Counted from the stretch's first letter, positions 39,843-50,903 are shown. The stretch: DNA of 64,000 bases from Saccharomycopsis fibuligera x Saccharomycopsis cf. fibuligera (GCA_001936135.1 CP012820.1:1860001-1924000), one strand, 5' to 3'. Program-made: numbers and translations. Notes: a model not told the origin generated them from the sequence alone.

Positions 39843-40125
39843 ATAATAAAAATTCAAACAGTGAGTGAAGAGAGAAAGGATGGGAAAGTAGAAAAAAATT
39901 TGGAAAAATAGAATAGACCGAAAAGCGCGAAGTTTCGTGTTACGATTACCCGAACTATGTCTAATAATATGACTTCCGAACATGACAACATGACAATATG
40001 GCAAAACATGACAAGACGAGACGAGACAAGACAACAATGAATGGAGAAAAATAAGTTGGAAACTATCTAGTTAATAATTTAATAGTAAGCTTTTTGCTTT
40101 ATCATTTAAATATTTTAGCATAATG

Positions 40126-40170
40126 GGAAGAGAAGAGAAGAGAAGAGAAGAGAAGAGAAGAGAAGAGAAG
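40126..40170. repeat. AGAAG pentanucleotide repeat, about 9 copies
   Basis: Eight perfect AGAAG units after one GGAAG unit, on the plus strand. Confidence 0.95.
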
Positions 40171-40864
40171 CATTCTAACATTTTAGCATTACGTAGTAGA
40201 ATAGAAAGAGAAAAAGTATATTATAGGGTTATAGGATATGACAAATGACTGTTGCAAGGGCTATTTCCAACTACCAAGAAAAGAACAATCATGGCACAAA
40301 CAAGAGAATTAGAATAAAAAAAATAAAAAAAAAGAAAAATAAAAAAAAAAAAAAAACTTGTAGACTATAAGATGAAGCTAGAAAACAACCAAAAAGGTTG
40401 GTGTGACTATTAAAAAACAACGTGATTTTTGATAGAAGAAACAAACATATGAAAGACAAACATTAAATCAATAGGTCAAACAAAAGACAATAGAAAAAGA
40501 CGTCTTATAGAGAGGTCATAATCTAATGACTTGATGAAATAAATGAGTAATTAGATAGGGCAGGGAGGACACAAACAACAGCATAAAAACGTTAGAAAAA
40601 CAGAAACAAAGCACTAAGATAAAAGAAAATAGATAAGTAAATAAAGTTAACATCCGAGAGCAAAAAAATTAACAGTGGCAAATTGATGAAAGGAAAAAAG
40701 CGAGAAATGAAGTTATAAGTGTGATCTAGTCTTCTGAGAACAAATATAAAAATTGAGTAATGAGTATAAAAATTTTCTGGTATTACTACTGTTTTGAAAC
40801 ATGAGGGAACACCAATACTGAATTGTTGACAGATACATACTAGCCAATACGCTGACATAAGCAT

Positions 40865-41839
40865 CTATTTATCTTTCTTAAAATTATTCTTGGCAGCTAT
40901 AGCCTTCTCTTTTCTATCTTTCAAGAACTGTCTGTATTTTTCAATAGTCATTCTCTTTTGATGTTCCTGATATTTTTCCATATCTTTGTAAACAGTGCCA
41001 TTCAACTTATCCCAAAAGATAAAAAACGGTTGAGAGAAGTTTGTCTTTATACCAAATGCTTGATGATGAATATCATGATAGATTGAATTGTTTGGGAATA
41101 ACACTTGGAATGGATCCCAAGGAAAAGCGTAACCGCAGTGATCGTCCACCGTTTTCATTGTCGAGAAAGTATAGAGCACAATTGACTCTCTTTGAGTCAA
41201 ACCGGTCAAAAGCATAGCAAGACCAGTACCACATGTGTCTAGCAAAAAGCCTTCCAACGGAGCATTATACAATGCGCCGAAGGCATATGGAACGTATAAT
41301 CTGTGATGTCTAGAATGGTAATGTTTGTACATGTACTTGTTCATATGCATTAAACGATGTAACCAATATTGCCATGAATCAATAATGAGAAAAGCAACGG
41401 CGATTTTAACGAGCGAAGTACCGTACCAATAAGCATAATAAATCACTGAGCATGGCAAAAATGGCAATTTTTGTTTCCATTGCCACATTGTGAAATTTTC
41501 AAAACCAGTCATTGGGGTATCATCGAAGTAATAAAATCCCAAGCCAACAAGAGACTGAATCACATGTTGCAAAGCGACATCTTTCAAAACGTCATCAAAC
41601 GTGGCTTTGTTCTTTTTGAGTTCTTCTTCTGATGGATGAAGTCTGTATTTTTCACTCAATTCGTAATGATCAATGACTAAGAAAAAGGTGGACATTAGCC
41701 AATAGATAACCACTGGGGCAATAAGGGCAACAATGCCATCAGGAACACCTTCCACTAAACTTGGACGTTCCTTTATTGATACCGTAGGAGGCTTTTCAGT
41801 ATTGAAGGTCACGTTTTGAGGTGCCAACAAATCTAACAT
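40865..41839 (-). CDS. SUR2: Sphinganine C4-hydroxylase
   Basis: ER-membrane di-iron hydroxylase that turns dihydrosphingosine (or dihydroceramide) into phytosphingosine-type bases. 324 residues (349 in S. cerevisiae). The histidine boxes of the fatty-acid hydroxylase superfamily are HRLMH at 161-165, HSRHH at 175-179 and HDIHH at 255-259; a further His lies in DDHCGY near 234. Membrane segments lie at about 35-57 and 125-160. The segment PFFIFWDKLNGTVY after the last box is a hallmark of Sur2. The protein ends in KKDK, a textbook KKxx ER-retrieval signal. The start at 41839 is the first ATG. It is divergent from NCS6. Confidence 0.96.
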   Translation of the reverse strand: MLDLLAPQNVTFNTEKPPTVSIKERPSLVEGVPDGIVALIAPVVIYWLMSTFFLVIDHYELSEKYRLHPSEEELKKNKATFDDVLKDVALQHVIQSLVGLGFYYFDDTPMTGFENFTMWQWKQKLPFLPCSVIYYAYWYGTSLVKIAVAFLIIDSWQYWLHRLMHMNKYMYKHYHSRHHRLYVPYAFGALYNAPLEGFLLDTCGTGLAMLLTGLTQRESIVLYTFSTMKTVDDHCGYAFPWDPFQVLFPNNSIYHDIHHQAFGIKTNFSQPFFIFWDKLNGTVYKDMEKYQEHQKRMTIEKYRQFLKDRKEKAIAAKNNFKKDK

Positions 41840-42878
41840 TGCGAATGGTACTTGATATTATATGCCCTTAGTGTGTTTTCTGAAGAGACACAGCAGAGCA
41901 GATTGAGTATCGTGGGCTGTTGTGTGAGCGGGTGTGCAAATGCAAATATAGGTAAATGTGCCTGTGGAAGCAGAGGGCCAGATGAACAGATGAGACAAGG
42001 ACAAGGGAGAAAGAGAGAGAGGGAGAAAGAGAGAAGTAAAGAAAGACTGGGGATAGAGCAAGATTATATATACAGCCTTAAAGAGTTTATTTATTTATCT
42101 AGCTAGCGCCTGGAAGATGAATTTCTTTTTATGTTGCGCTGCGTCGTTGTTTTTAGGGTTTTTTTCTTTCTTTCCTTTCCTTAATAGCCAAAAATCAATT
42201 GAAAATCAAACTTTATCTCGCCTTTCTCCAAAGACCACCGGAGCTGTCACCATGTGATAGCCCTGCTGGAATGCGATGCTTGTACTGGTAAGAGGCCATA
42301 TATCAATAAAATCACCGTGGAAACAAGAGATATCCGCTAGAAGCACGGGAACGACGGCGGAAGACAGGGCGCTGCAGCCACCGGAAGGCGGACGGCGGAA
42401 GGCGGAAGGCCAGGATCATTCTGTGCAACCAAAATCCTCGTAGCGGAATATTCGCATCGGGTGCAACAACAATCTCCAGCTAAAACAGCCAGCGCAACAC
42501 AAGACCAGGATGACCAGCTGATTAGCCGGTGTCCTTTGTAAAGATAATAGATGGCTCAAGGATAGCAATGCTTGCAAGGACTGGGTTGGCCGTCCCCTGT
42601 GTTTAGACCCGGTAAATTGCTAATCTGTGCTACGCAGACTAAGCGCACTCAACCTATAGTAGGCTCCGAACGTAATTAGTATTCCCTGCTAACTCCAAGC
42701 AGTTACTTGGCTCTTTTCCCTGTCTATACAGCTTTCCATCTACAGTTGCAGCATCGATATTGATTGACTCTACTGCTGGCAGTTGGTGCGCAACGCTATT
42801 CCTGGTTAGTGAGATTCAGTTAATTAAGTGGTAAAAAAAGCATCGGCAATCACCCAAAGCACGTGGCCGATGCGATGC

Positions 42879-42882
<4 letters not shown>

Positions 42883-42910
<28 letters not shown>
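42883..42910. repeat. Poly(T) tract, 28 T
   Basis: A homopolymer about 125 bases before the NCS6 ATG. Poly(dA:dT) tracts commonly exclude nucleosomes at yeast promoters. Confidence 0.9.
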
Positions 42911-42947
42911 CTGTTGCAGAGAAGAAAAACGAATGAAATACTGAACA

Positions 42948-42954
42948 TATAAAA
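42948..42954 (+). promoter_or_regulatory. TATA-like element of NCS6
   Basis: TATAAAA lies 83-89 bases before the ATG at 43037, just after the poly(T) tract. Confidence 0.45.
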
Positions 42955-43036
42955 TGTGAGATGCTGAATACGAAACAGGAAATCAGATTGAAGACTAGCA
43001 CAAACCACCAGCTTTATTTGTAGTCACACCCTTATC

Positions 43037-44197
43037 ATGACTGCTCCTGAACCAAGCCCCATGCCCGTCAAAAAATCCTCAGCGGCAAACCAGCGCTTAT
43101 GCGAACTTTGTCACGTCAGAAAACAAGCAATCAAAAGACCAAAAAACTTGCAGAAAATATGTAAAGAATGCTTTTACCATGTATTCGAAACAGAAATTCA
43201 CCAAACTATTATCGCCAATAACTTGTTCTATAGAGGTGAAAAAGTTGCTATTGGCGCCTCTGGTGGTAAAGATTCTACTGTGCTAGCGTACGTGCTAAAG
43301 GTGTTGAACGAGCGCTACGACTACGGCCTTGAACTTGTCCTATTGAGTATCGATGAAGGGATTGTTGGTTACCGTGATGATTCCTTAGCCACCGTCAAGA
43401 GGAATAAAATCCAGTACGATCTACCCCTAGAAATTGTTAGTTATAAAGACTTGTACAACTGGACCATGGACGAAATTGTGTCTTGTGCTGGTATTAGAAA
43501 CAGTTGTTCGTATTGTGGGGTGCTACGAAGACAAGCTTTGGATCGCGGAGCAGCCAAATTGGGCATTAGCCATGTTGTCACTGGTCATAATGCTGACGAT
43601 ATGGCAGAAACCGTGTTGATGAATGTGCTCAGAGGAGACTTGGCCCGTCTTGAAAAATCCACCGTGATATGCACTCAGTCTACTGGCAGTCCGATTAAAA
43701 GATCCAAGCCATTCAAGTACATTTATCAAAAGGAAATCGTGTTGTATGCGCACTATAAAAAATTGGATTATTTTTCTACCGAGTGTACTTATGCTCCTGA
43801 GGCATTCAGAGGCACTGCTAGAGTGTTGATGAAAAAATTGGAAAAAATCAGATCAACTTGTATTCTTGACATTATCTACAGCGGGGAGAATTTGGTCCTC
43901 AAGGAGAAAAAACAAAGACAACAGTTTAGAAAAAAACCACAGCAAAAGAAAAGTAATACTAACCAACCCTCAGAGGTGGAAATCAGAAGCGATGGCTCAG
44001 TGTCTTTACAGCGAAATGAATTCAAAGACGGTAATAGATGCACGCGGTGTGGCTATCTTTCGTCAAACGCTATTTGCAAGGCTTGTATGTTGTTGGAAGG
44101 GTTGGAGAAAAGCAAAGCAAAGATTCGACTCGATAACGATGGAGTGACTGATGGAGCAGCCAAGTTAACCCGAACGTTAGAGAAGCTTACCTTTTAG
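43037..44197 (+). CDS. NCS6: tRNA wobble-uridine thiolase subunit
   Basis: Cytosolic enzyme that, with Ncs2 and the Urm1 sulfur carrier, adds 2-thio to U34 of tRNA Lys, Glu and Gln. 386 residues (359 in S. cerevisiae). An N-terminal zinc module has C22/C25 and C42/C45. The PP-loop ATPase motif SGGKDST is at 75-81. Catalytic-type cysteines sit in CSYC (157, 160), and a further active-site region [15 protein letters not shown] follows. [15 protein letters not shown] is the typical family segment. A C-terminal zinc module is visible (CTRCGYLSS and [10 protein letters not shown]). Residues about 295-325 are a lysine/glutamine-rich insert. Confidence 0.96.
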   Translation: MTAPEPSPMPVKKSSAANQRLCELCHVRKQAIKRPKNLQKICKECFYHVFETEIHQTIIANNLFYRGEKVAIGASGGKDSTVLAYVLKVLNERYDYGLELVLLSIDEGIVGYRDDSLATVKRNKIQYDLPLEIVSYKDLYNWTMDEIVSCAGIRNSCSYCGVLRRQALDRGAAKLGISHVVTGHNADDMAETVLMNVLRGDLARLEKSTVICTQSTGSPIKRSKPFKYIYQKEIVLYAHYKKLDYFSTECTYAPEAFRGTARVLMKKLEKIRSTCILDIIYSGENLVLKEKKQRQQFRKKPQQKKSNTNQPSEVEIRSDGSVSLQRNEFKDGNRCTRCGYLSSNAICKACMLLEGLEKSKAKIRLDNDGVTDGAAKLTRTLEKLTF

Positions 44198-44637
44198 TGG
44201 GTGCATTATTAGAAATAGATGATTGACTTAATATTCTCTGTGCTTTGCTTTTGTGTAGACTATATTTGTTGATGACTTATGCGGCAATGCGCATAACCAT
44301 ACATTTCAATTACATAATACGTGACAAGCTCCAACCGGGCAACTGAGAAAGCTCATAACCAGCCAGGGATACTGTGATTGGCCGGTTAAGTAGTGACTGT
44401 GAGTGAAATAGCAGAAAAACAAAAGAGAAACAGAAAACTGAGAGAGACAGAAAACTGAAGCGAAATGAAGAGTGGTTTAGCTGTTTACTTGTGGCGACTG
44501 ACCTGACTGCGGTACTACTACTGAGTGGATATTTACTTCCTCTTTTCTATTACTTTTTTTTATATTATTCCTCAAGGCATCAATCACTTCTAAAGTTTAG
44601 CATCTGTTACATTTCGTATCACATAAATACTCAAACA
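44198..44637. other. Spacer NCS6 3' end / VMA3 promoter
   Basis: 440 bases between two plus-strand genes. T-rich leader before the VMA3 ATG at 44638. No specific site is assigned. Confidence 0.45.
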
Positions 44638-45670
44638 ATGTCTGATTTATGGTACGTTGTCTACATGGTCAATTGCATTTGCATTATTGGCTATCTGGCT
44701 TATTGAGAGATTGACTGATAAGTGTCTTGCCGTGCGCAATTTCAAAAAGGGTATTACATCCATCAACCAAAGGTGCCAATCCATCGTATATTTATTTCAC
44801 GGTTTCCAATGAATTGCTTCGTTTCTTGATAATTGTGCAGAGTTGGTGAAGTATAATTCGCGGATATTTTGACGTTATTAATGGTTGCTGTTGATAACGA
44901 TGACAATGGGGTCCACAAGCCAGACTCCCTCTCACTCAAGCAGGACACTTACACTTATCTCATTCATCACAAGAAATGGAACACTTTGCAGAATCTCTTT
45001 ACTAACGATACTTTTTTCCATTTAGTCCTGTTTATGCTGTACGTATCATTCAATATTATCATTTTTTTTAGTCATGGTATACTTGTGAAATTATAGCCAT
45101 TAGCATTATGACAAGTTGGAAATTTTGGCAACCATTATGTCTTCAAATAATTCCAATTCAAGTAAAATGTACCAAGTTGTCAAATTAACCACACATTACT
45201 AACTCTCTTTCTAGCCATTCTTTGGATCAATTGGTTGTGCCGCTGCCATTGTCTTCACCTCTTTTGGTGCTGCTTACGGTACTGCTAAATCTGGTGTTGG
45301 TATTTGTGCCACCACCGTCTTGAGACCAGATTTGCTTGTTAGAAACATTGTTCCAGTTATTATGGCTGGTATTATTGCCATTTATGGTTTGGTTGTTTCT
45401 GTTTTAGTTTCCTACTCTTTGAAACAACAACAAGCTTTATATACCGGCTTTGTCCAATTAGGTGCTGGTTTATCAGTTGGGTTGTCTGGTTTGGCGGCTG
45501 GCTTTGCCATTGGTATTGTTGGTGATGCTGGTGTTAGAGGTACTGCTCAACAACCAAGATTATTCGTTGGTATGATGTTGATTTTGATTTTCGCTGAAGT
45601 TTTGGGGTTGTATGGTTTGATTGTCGCTCTTTTGTTGAATTCTAGAGCTACTCAAGATGTGGTTTGTTAA
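44638..45670 (+). CDS. VMA3: V-ATPase proteolipid subunit c, three exons with a 13-nt micro-exon
   Basis: Rotor-ring subunit of the vacuolar proton pump. Exon 1 is 44638-44651 (14 nt), exon 2 is 45026-45038 (13 nt) and exon 3 is 45215-45670. Joined they give 483 nt, or 160 residues, exactly the S. cerevisiae Vma3 length. The N-terminus reads [20 protein letters not shown], against MTELCPVYAPFFGAIGCASA in S. cerevisiae; the CPVYA piece comes only from the 13-nt exon (completing one codon and adding four). Four membrane helices are present, and the proton-carrying Glu137 sits in LIFAEVLG. The end QDVVC is conserved and marks Vma3 rather than Vma11. Both introns have GTACGT donors and TACTAAC branch sites. 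Confidence 0.95.
44652..45025 (+). other. VMA3: VMA3 intron 1
   Basis: 374 nt. GTACGT donor, TACTAAC at about 44999-45005 and TTTAG acceptor ending at 45025. Phase 2 (TG|T = Cys5). Confidence 0.9.
45039..45214 (+). other. VMA3: VMA3 intron 2
   Basis: 176 nt. GTACGT donor, TTACTAAC branch site and TTTCTAG acceptor ending at 45214. Phase 0, between Ala9 and Pro10. Confidence 0.9.
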
Positions 45671-46925
45671 ATAATCATTGCATTTGCTACATTAGTCATG
45701 AAGACCAAAAAATAATTAGTCAACGCTATTGAAGTCAATGATTTAATAACTCCCAACTAAAGCAAGAACAAGATAAAAATAAATAAAGGAAAATAACCAT
45801 ACTAAAAAAAAGAATAATAATCAACATAAATCTAATTGAAAAAAAATGTGCGTTTATAATTGGTTTATCGATTTTTATTCTAGTTTTCTTTTTTTATTTT
45901 ATTTTATTTTATTTCATTTTATAATAGTTTTTTATCTTTACAAAATCCTTTTTTGCCTCCTACGCTTTTGTCTTTTACCACCTCATTCAATCTGAACGCT
46001 AATTTTTTCTTTCTCAGTACCAAAAAAAAGTGGTATTATTATGTTATTTCAAACCATACTGTAATTCATTAAGAAAAGATAGAAAGGAAAAAAATGAACT
46101 CCATGAAAAACGTACATGCTGTAAGGCTATTGAATCTAAAAGTATCTCATTACACAAAAGTAGTACAAACTTGCTCCTATATTACCAACTGTTTTTTCAA
46201 TTTGATTTTAGTAACTGGAATACACAACTGCAATCACAATTGTTAGATATTTACAAGGATTGGTTTGTGCTACTCTGGGTAGTTGATTAACGTTAAAAGA
46301 AAGCAATGCTGTAGTACAAAGCCTGCCTATCTTTATTTTGCTCTTGAATTATTTTCCCATATCGTATTCTATCTCATTGGATTTCTTTCTATATTTTATT
46401 TCGTTTAATTACGTACTATATGCATCTCGCCCTGGCCTGCATCTATTGATAACACTATTAAAAATAATGAACACCCAATGTTGATAGCACTTTACTTACT
46501 GTTTCTGGAAAGCAAGAAAAATATAGTTAAAATATAGTATATGAGGGACGGAAGCCGAAAGGTGAAAGGCTTGAATTTGAAAGAAAAGAAAAAATAAGAA
46601 CGCAACCAGAGCAAAAAAAAAAAAAATTATAAATTCTTGATTTCGTATGGGACCTAAGATGGTCACTCAGAGAGCTTAATAGAATTTATATTATATATTC
46701 ATACCATATGCGATAGCAATGTCAAATACTGTGTATTACAGTAAAATACTTCAATATACATATGTTTAACATTGTATTTCGTACTTGATGTATTTGGTAA
46801 ACGTTGTCTTCCAAAATAAAGCAGGACGCATCAATACAAAATAAAGCAAGAAATATGATTGGTTGATAAAATAATCTGGCATAAAAACATCAATTGAGTG
46901 GTAAACAGACAAAAAAGTAAATAAA

Positions 46926-46957
<32 letters not shown>

Positions 46958-47014
46958 AGAAAATTAAAAAGTTGAAAACTTTTAATTTAGTCGAAAAAGT
47001 TCAATTTAATTCAG
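45671..47014. other. Convergent 3' region VMA3 / ROT2
   Basis: 1.3 kb, very AT-rich, with TTTTA runs near 45893-45925, an A-run near 46612-46626 and a TA repeat. A plus-strand open frame at 46030-46290 lacks an ATG start and looks spurious. Confidence 0.55.
46934..46956. repeat. TA dinucleotide repeat
   Basis: About eleven TA units, preceded by an A-run, close to the ROT2 stop codon. Confidence 0.9.
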
Positions 47015-49909
47015 CTAAAACTCAATAGCCCAAGGCTTATTAATACTAACTGCAGGATTTCTGATAATAATTGCATTATCAGCAACAGCACCAACTTCAG
47101 CATTCCAGGATTTCCTATTTTGAGAAACTTGTGCATCCACAAATTTCGCGCCACCAGCCCCAGCACCAGCACCAACAATAACAATTTTTTCAACCTTGAC
47201 TTTATTGAGCAACTCAATATATGGCGTTTGTTTCTCAATCGTAACCTGTGCACTCAACTTACCTTTAGCATCATCACTGGCACCCTTTGAAGAGAAGTCA
47301 AATTCGACATATGCAAATTCTTGCTGTTGTTTATAATTGAAAGTTTCTCCATCATCAATATATAATGACCCTTTAGCTTTCCCTGCTTCATCCAACACAA
47401 CCACAATGGTATATGGGTCATATTTGGTCAATTTTGCGGACCTTCTATATCTGTCCTTTCTTGCAAAGATATGGCCTCCTTGTAAGAAAATTGGAATTTT
47501 TGACAAGTTTGCGGCAACTTCATGGTACCCTTGTCCCTGCACGAGGTCAAAGGTATCATAGTCAAAGTATGGTTTATTGTCAGGGATATAAATTTGCACC
47601 GAGTTGGTGCCTTCATCAGTCACTGGCTTCACTAAGATTCCGCTATTGCCAAGGAAAAATTGATCTTCAATTTCGAAGGACTCCTCATTTTGAGGATGCG
47701 AGTAAACTAATGGAGTAAGCACTGGTGCATTGTTTTGCGATGAATGGTAAAAACTGGTGTAGAATACTGGCAAAAGCGAGTATCTTAACTTGATTGCATT
47801 TCTCATTATTGAGGTATATGGATCCCCGGCAATGTAAGGCTCCCGTCTCTTTGAGTCAATATGAGCATGCGCTCTAAAAAATGGATACCAAATGCCCGTT
47901 TGGTACCATCTAGTTAATAATTCTGGTGATGGGTCACCGAAAAATCCACCAACGTCGGCCCCAGCAAATGGCATTCCAGTGACTTGAGAGGTCAAAACCA
48001 TAGGAATGGAAATTTTGAGAAACTCCCATTTGGACTGATTATCGCCGGTCCACATGGCAGCTGATCTTTGAGACCCAGGGTAGTATGCTCTCGTTAGAAT
48101 GAATGGTCTTTTGTTGACGTATCTTTTGGTTAAAGATTGATAAGTAGCTTCATGGACAGTTAAACTGTATGCGTTATGTAATGATCTGTGTTCCCATTGC
48201 CCATAGTGGATAAGATCTTTTGGAGCTGAAGTTTCAGGACCAGAAAAGATTGATGGTTCATTCATATCGTTCCAAATGTGTAAATTGGTTTCTTCCCCGG
48301 AAAACTCAGTGTTATTAGCAAACAACTCATCCCAGTAAACTTGAGATTTTGGATTGAATGTATCAATCCAAACTGACTCGCCAGGCCAACAATGACCTCT
48401 GAAAGCATCTTCATTGTCAGAGTTTTGAATAGCGATTTTCCGATTGATGATTTCATCAGAAACTTTATAACCGGTTTTTAAATGGGGGTCAATAAGTGCA
48501 ACCAACTTTCTTCCGGTTTCGTCTAATTTTTTGTTCATTTCAACATGTTGGTCAAACATCCCTTTTTTCCAGGTAAAATACTTCTTGTGTTCTGTATAAT
48601 CGACATCCAACCAAATGACATCATATGGAATTTCATGCTTGTCAAAATTAGCAGTGACATCTAATACATCATCAACATCATTATAGTTCCATCTACATTG
48701 ATGGTAACCCAAGGCAAAAAGTTGAGGTAATTGCACATTACCAGAAATTGCTCCATATTTTCTGTTGACTTCTAATGGGTTCTTGTCGAGAATAATGATC
48801 AAATCAATGATACCATTCTCTGAAAACCAATGCGTCTTGGTTGATTTGTTTCCTTGATTTGATAAAATCACTTGATCCTCATCGGCAGCAGCATTGATGG
48901 CATTTTTGATGTTCTCCTTTTTGATATCAATATAAGTATCAGCACTATTAACCCAGAAAAATCCCGCAGTCAATGATTTTTTGTGAGCTACTAAAAATGG
49001 AATGGAACCGTACATTGGGAATTTGCTTTGAGTTTCGTATTCAAAGATATCAACATTGTATAATCGGTAAGGATCATCATTGGTAGTATCTTTTAAGGAG
49101 AACGTGTCTGCGTGTTCAGGAATACCGTAAACTTTATCATAATTGTTAAAAGTAACATCGACACCGACAGATTCTGGACCAAATGGCAATTTATCATTAC
49201 TTGAGTCTTTGAAATTGTCGGAAAATGCGTTGAAATCAGATTCCTCTGGTGCCAAATTTTCCGCTTGCTTTTCTTGAGATCTCCAGTGTTCAACGTTGAG
49301 GAAGTTTCTGTCATTCAAAATCACCTCTGGATTGCCTTGGTAGTATATTGTGACTTTAAATGGAGCTAAGCCGATTCTTGCTTCATATTCACCTTGATTT
49401 CCGTAAATCACCGACAAATACTGTTCACCAGCATCGTTAGTCTTGATGGTCTGAGTCATCTTAGCATTTGTGGATTTAGTTGGTTTGCCCTTGAACGCAT
49501 ATTTCCAGGCCTCATTGAACCTTTGGGTCTTGAGTCTCTTGCTTGGAGCAGTCATTGTCTTTGGGTTGGATCTTTCTTCCTCATCAATGCGTAATCTAAT
49601 GTTATCATTTTCCAAGACATTGAAGATGAATGGTAAAGTGACAGAAGAGCCATTAGGCAACTTTTTAGCAATGTTGCCCTTAATGACAGCTTTGGAGTCT
49701 AAAAATTGCAATGACTGGGGATCAATTGAGTATCTTGACCGGTAGGTTGCTGCTGTTGCTGATTGCTGTTTGGATATTTCATTAGCATAGTGCCTGTTTC
49801 GATGACAAAAGCCGTTTTGGTCGCAAGTCTTGAACAATTCGCGCTTTACAGCAAGAATGCCATGAAAAAACGAAAGAAGAGCCAAAATTGAAATAAAGTT
49901 GACCTTCAT
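47015..49909 (-). CDS. ROT2: ER glucosidase II catalytic subunit (GH31)
   Basis: Trims the inner glucoses from N-glycans in the ER during glycoprotein quality control and affects wall beta-glucan. The ATG at 49909 is chosen because it opens directly into a signal peptide (MKVNFISILALLSFFHGILA); the longer in-frame start at 50020 would put 37 polar residues in front. This gives 964 residues (954 in S. cerevisiae). The mature start VKRELFKTCDQNGFCHRNR is the family's typical cysteine motif. The GH31 nucleophile Asp548 lies in WNDMNEP and the acid/base Asp623 in TGDNQSKW. The block YHQCRWNY and the GADVGGFFG loop are conserved. There is no ER-retention tail; in known systems the beta subunit (Gtb1) retains it. 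Confidence 0.96.
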   Translation of the reverse strand: MKVNFISILALLSFFHGILAVKRELFKTCDQNGFCHRNRHYANEISKQQSATAATYRSRYSIDPQSLQFLDSKAVIKGNIAKKLPNGSSVTLPFIFNVLENDNIRLRIDEEERSNPKTMTAPSKRLKTQRFNEAWKYAFKGKPTKSTNAKMTQTIKTNDAGEQYLSVIYGNQGEYEARIGLAPFKVTIYYQGNPEVILNDRNFLNVEHWRSQEKQAENLAPEESDFNAFSDNFKDSSNDKLPFGPESVGVDVTFNNYDKVYGIPEHADTFSLKDTTNDDPYRLYNVDIFEYETQSKFPMYGSIPFLVAHKKSLTAGFFWVNSADTYIDIKKENIKNAINAAADEDQVILSNQGNKSTKTHWFSENGIIDLIIILDKNPLEVNRKYGAISGNVQLPQLFALGYHQCRWNYNDVDDVLDVTANFDKHEIPYDVIWLDVDYTEHKKYFTWKKGMFDQHVEMNKKLDETGRKLVALIDPHLKTGYKVSDEIINRKIAIQNSDNEDAFRGHCWPGESVWIDTFNPKSQVYWDELFANNTEFSGEETNLHIWNDMNEPSIFSGPETSAPKDLIHYGQWEHRSLHNAYSLTVHEATYQSLTKRYVNKRPFILTRAYYPGSQRSAAMWTGDNQSKWEFLKISIPMVLTSQVTGMPFAGADVGGFFGDPSPELLTRWYQTGIWYPFFRAHAHIDSKRREPYIAGDPYTSIMRNAIKLRYSLLPVFYTSFYHSSQNNAPVLTPLVYSHPQNEESFEIEDQFFLGNSGILVKPVTDEGTNSVQIYIPDNKPYFDYDTFDLVQGQGYHEVAANLSKIPIFLQGGHIFARKDRYRRSAKLTKYDPYTIVVVLDEAGKAKGSLYIDDGETFNYKQQQEFAYVEFDFSSKGASDDAKGKLSAQVTIEKQTPYIELLNKVKVEKIVIVGAGAGAGGAKFVDAQVSQNRKSWNAEVGAVADNAIIIRNPAVSINKPWAIEF

Positions 49910-50903
49910 GATTGTGATTTTGGCGCAAAAGGGGTAGCTGGCAATTGAGATTGGTAGCAGCCAGTTCTTGCGAGTGGCCAATGCTATTCTGCTGTCATTG
50001 ATTTGCAACAAAGTGTTCACAACGAAAGTTGAAGAAGAGGTTGTGTGCCCCGTCTTTTGAAGCAGGGTGCCGTGAGAGGGGGTGTCAAAGGGTGCGGCTG
50101 TTCCTTATTGTTGCAATTTCCAACATCGGCCATATTCATGTTATAGTGTATATTTCCAACTTATAACTGTATTAAGTATAATGTTGCATTCAAGAAAACC
50201 TCAAAAACTACCCCTAAAGCGGAGGCTGCAGGTTATATTCTTCTTGGTTACCAGTTCCCTTCTTGCATGTCTGTAGCATATAAGGTGACAAATTTGTCAT
50301 ATTGTAGACGCTAGATCGATACTGTTCATCCCACAGTAAGCTTTGCCATAGCATTGCCAAAGGAAATAAAGCCGGGGTTGAAAGTGCAGAGCGCAGTCGC
50401 CAAAGAGTTGCGTGTGTGCACGAGATCTGCTCAAGTGCTCTAGAGGTTCCGTATTTGCAGAGCATGAACGCTTAGTCGATAATTGCTATACTTCTGTATC
50501 TTTTTCCGAAGACAACATGGTATAGACAGCAAAGGAAAGACTAAAATAAGGATGAAAGGTTATTGTTTAGTAATGCGGATCGTTTTTACCTGTTGTCCTA
50601 TTCCGTAGCGATAAAAATTGCTCTGAGCGTAGCTCGCTGCGATTAACACGATTGTGTTGAGAAAGCAAGTCCGCTCGCTACCTTAATAAATAGTTCTCGA
50701 GGCACTAAAGTGCGACGTGCGTTGTAATGCGTCATTTATGAGCCACAGTTTTATCCACTAATAGACTCAAGCACCAGATGATGGGGATGAGGTTGATGAG
50801 ATAAAAAAAAAAATTTTTTTTCTCTTTGATATAAGATGCCCTAGGCCCTGAATTCCTTGGCCTTTCTCCGGTCCGCATCTGGTAACTGTATATTAATCAA
50901 CTT
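49910..50903. other. Divergent promoter region ROT2 / SEO1-like
   Basis: About 1 kb. A short A-run/T-run pair lies near 50804-50822, 80 bases before the transporter start. No gene is supported. Confidence 0.5.

Larger units (their letters stand above)
39227..40864. other. CTK1 promoter and SUR2 3' region, repeat-rich
   Basis: 1.6 kb between two minus-strand genes. Purine-rich with an AGCTC-type repeat, an AAAAAT repeat, a GAAGA repeat and A-runs. No ORF has codon character or a recognisable product. Confidence 0.5.
41840..43036. other. Divergent promoter region SUR2 / NCS6
   Basis: 1.2 kb. A GC-rich GGCGGAAG-type repeat patch near 42350-42412, a T-run at 42883-42910 and a TATA-like site at 42948. 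No gene is supported. Confidence 0.5.

Noticed and set aside
46030-46290. 86-residue plus-strand open frame between VMA3 and ROT2
   Set aside because: No ATG start, AT-driven composition and no recognisable motif; it lies in a convergent 3' region.
49910-50020. Longer ROT2 start 37 codons upstream
   Set aside because: It would bury the signal peptide behind polar residues; the ATG at 49909 opens directly into the signal peptide.
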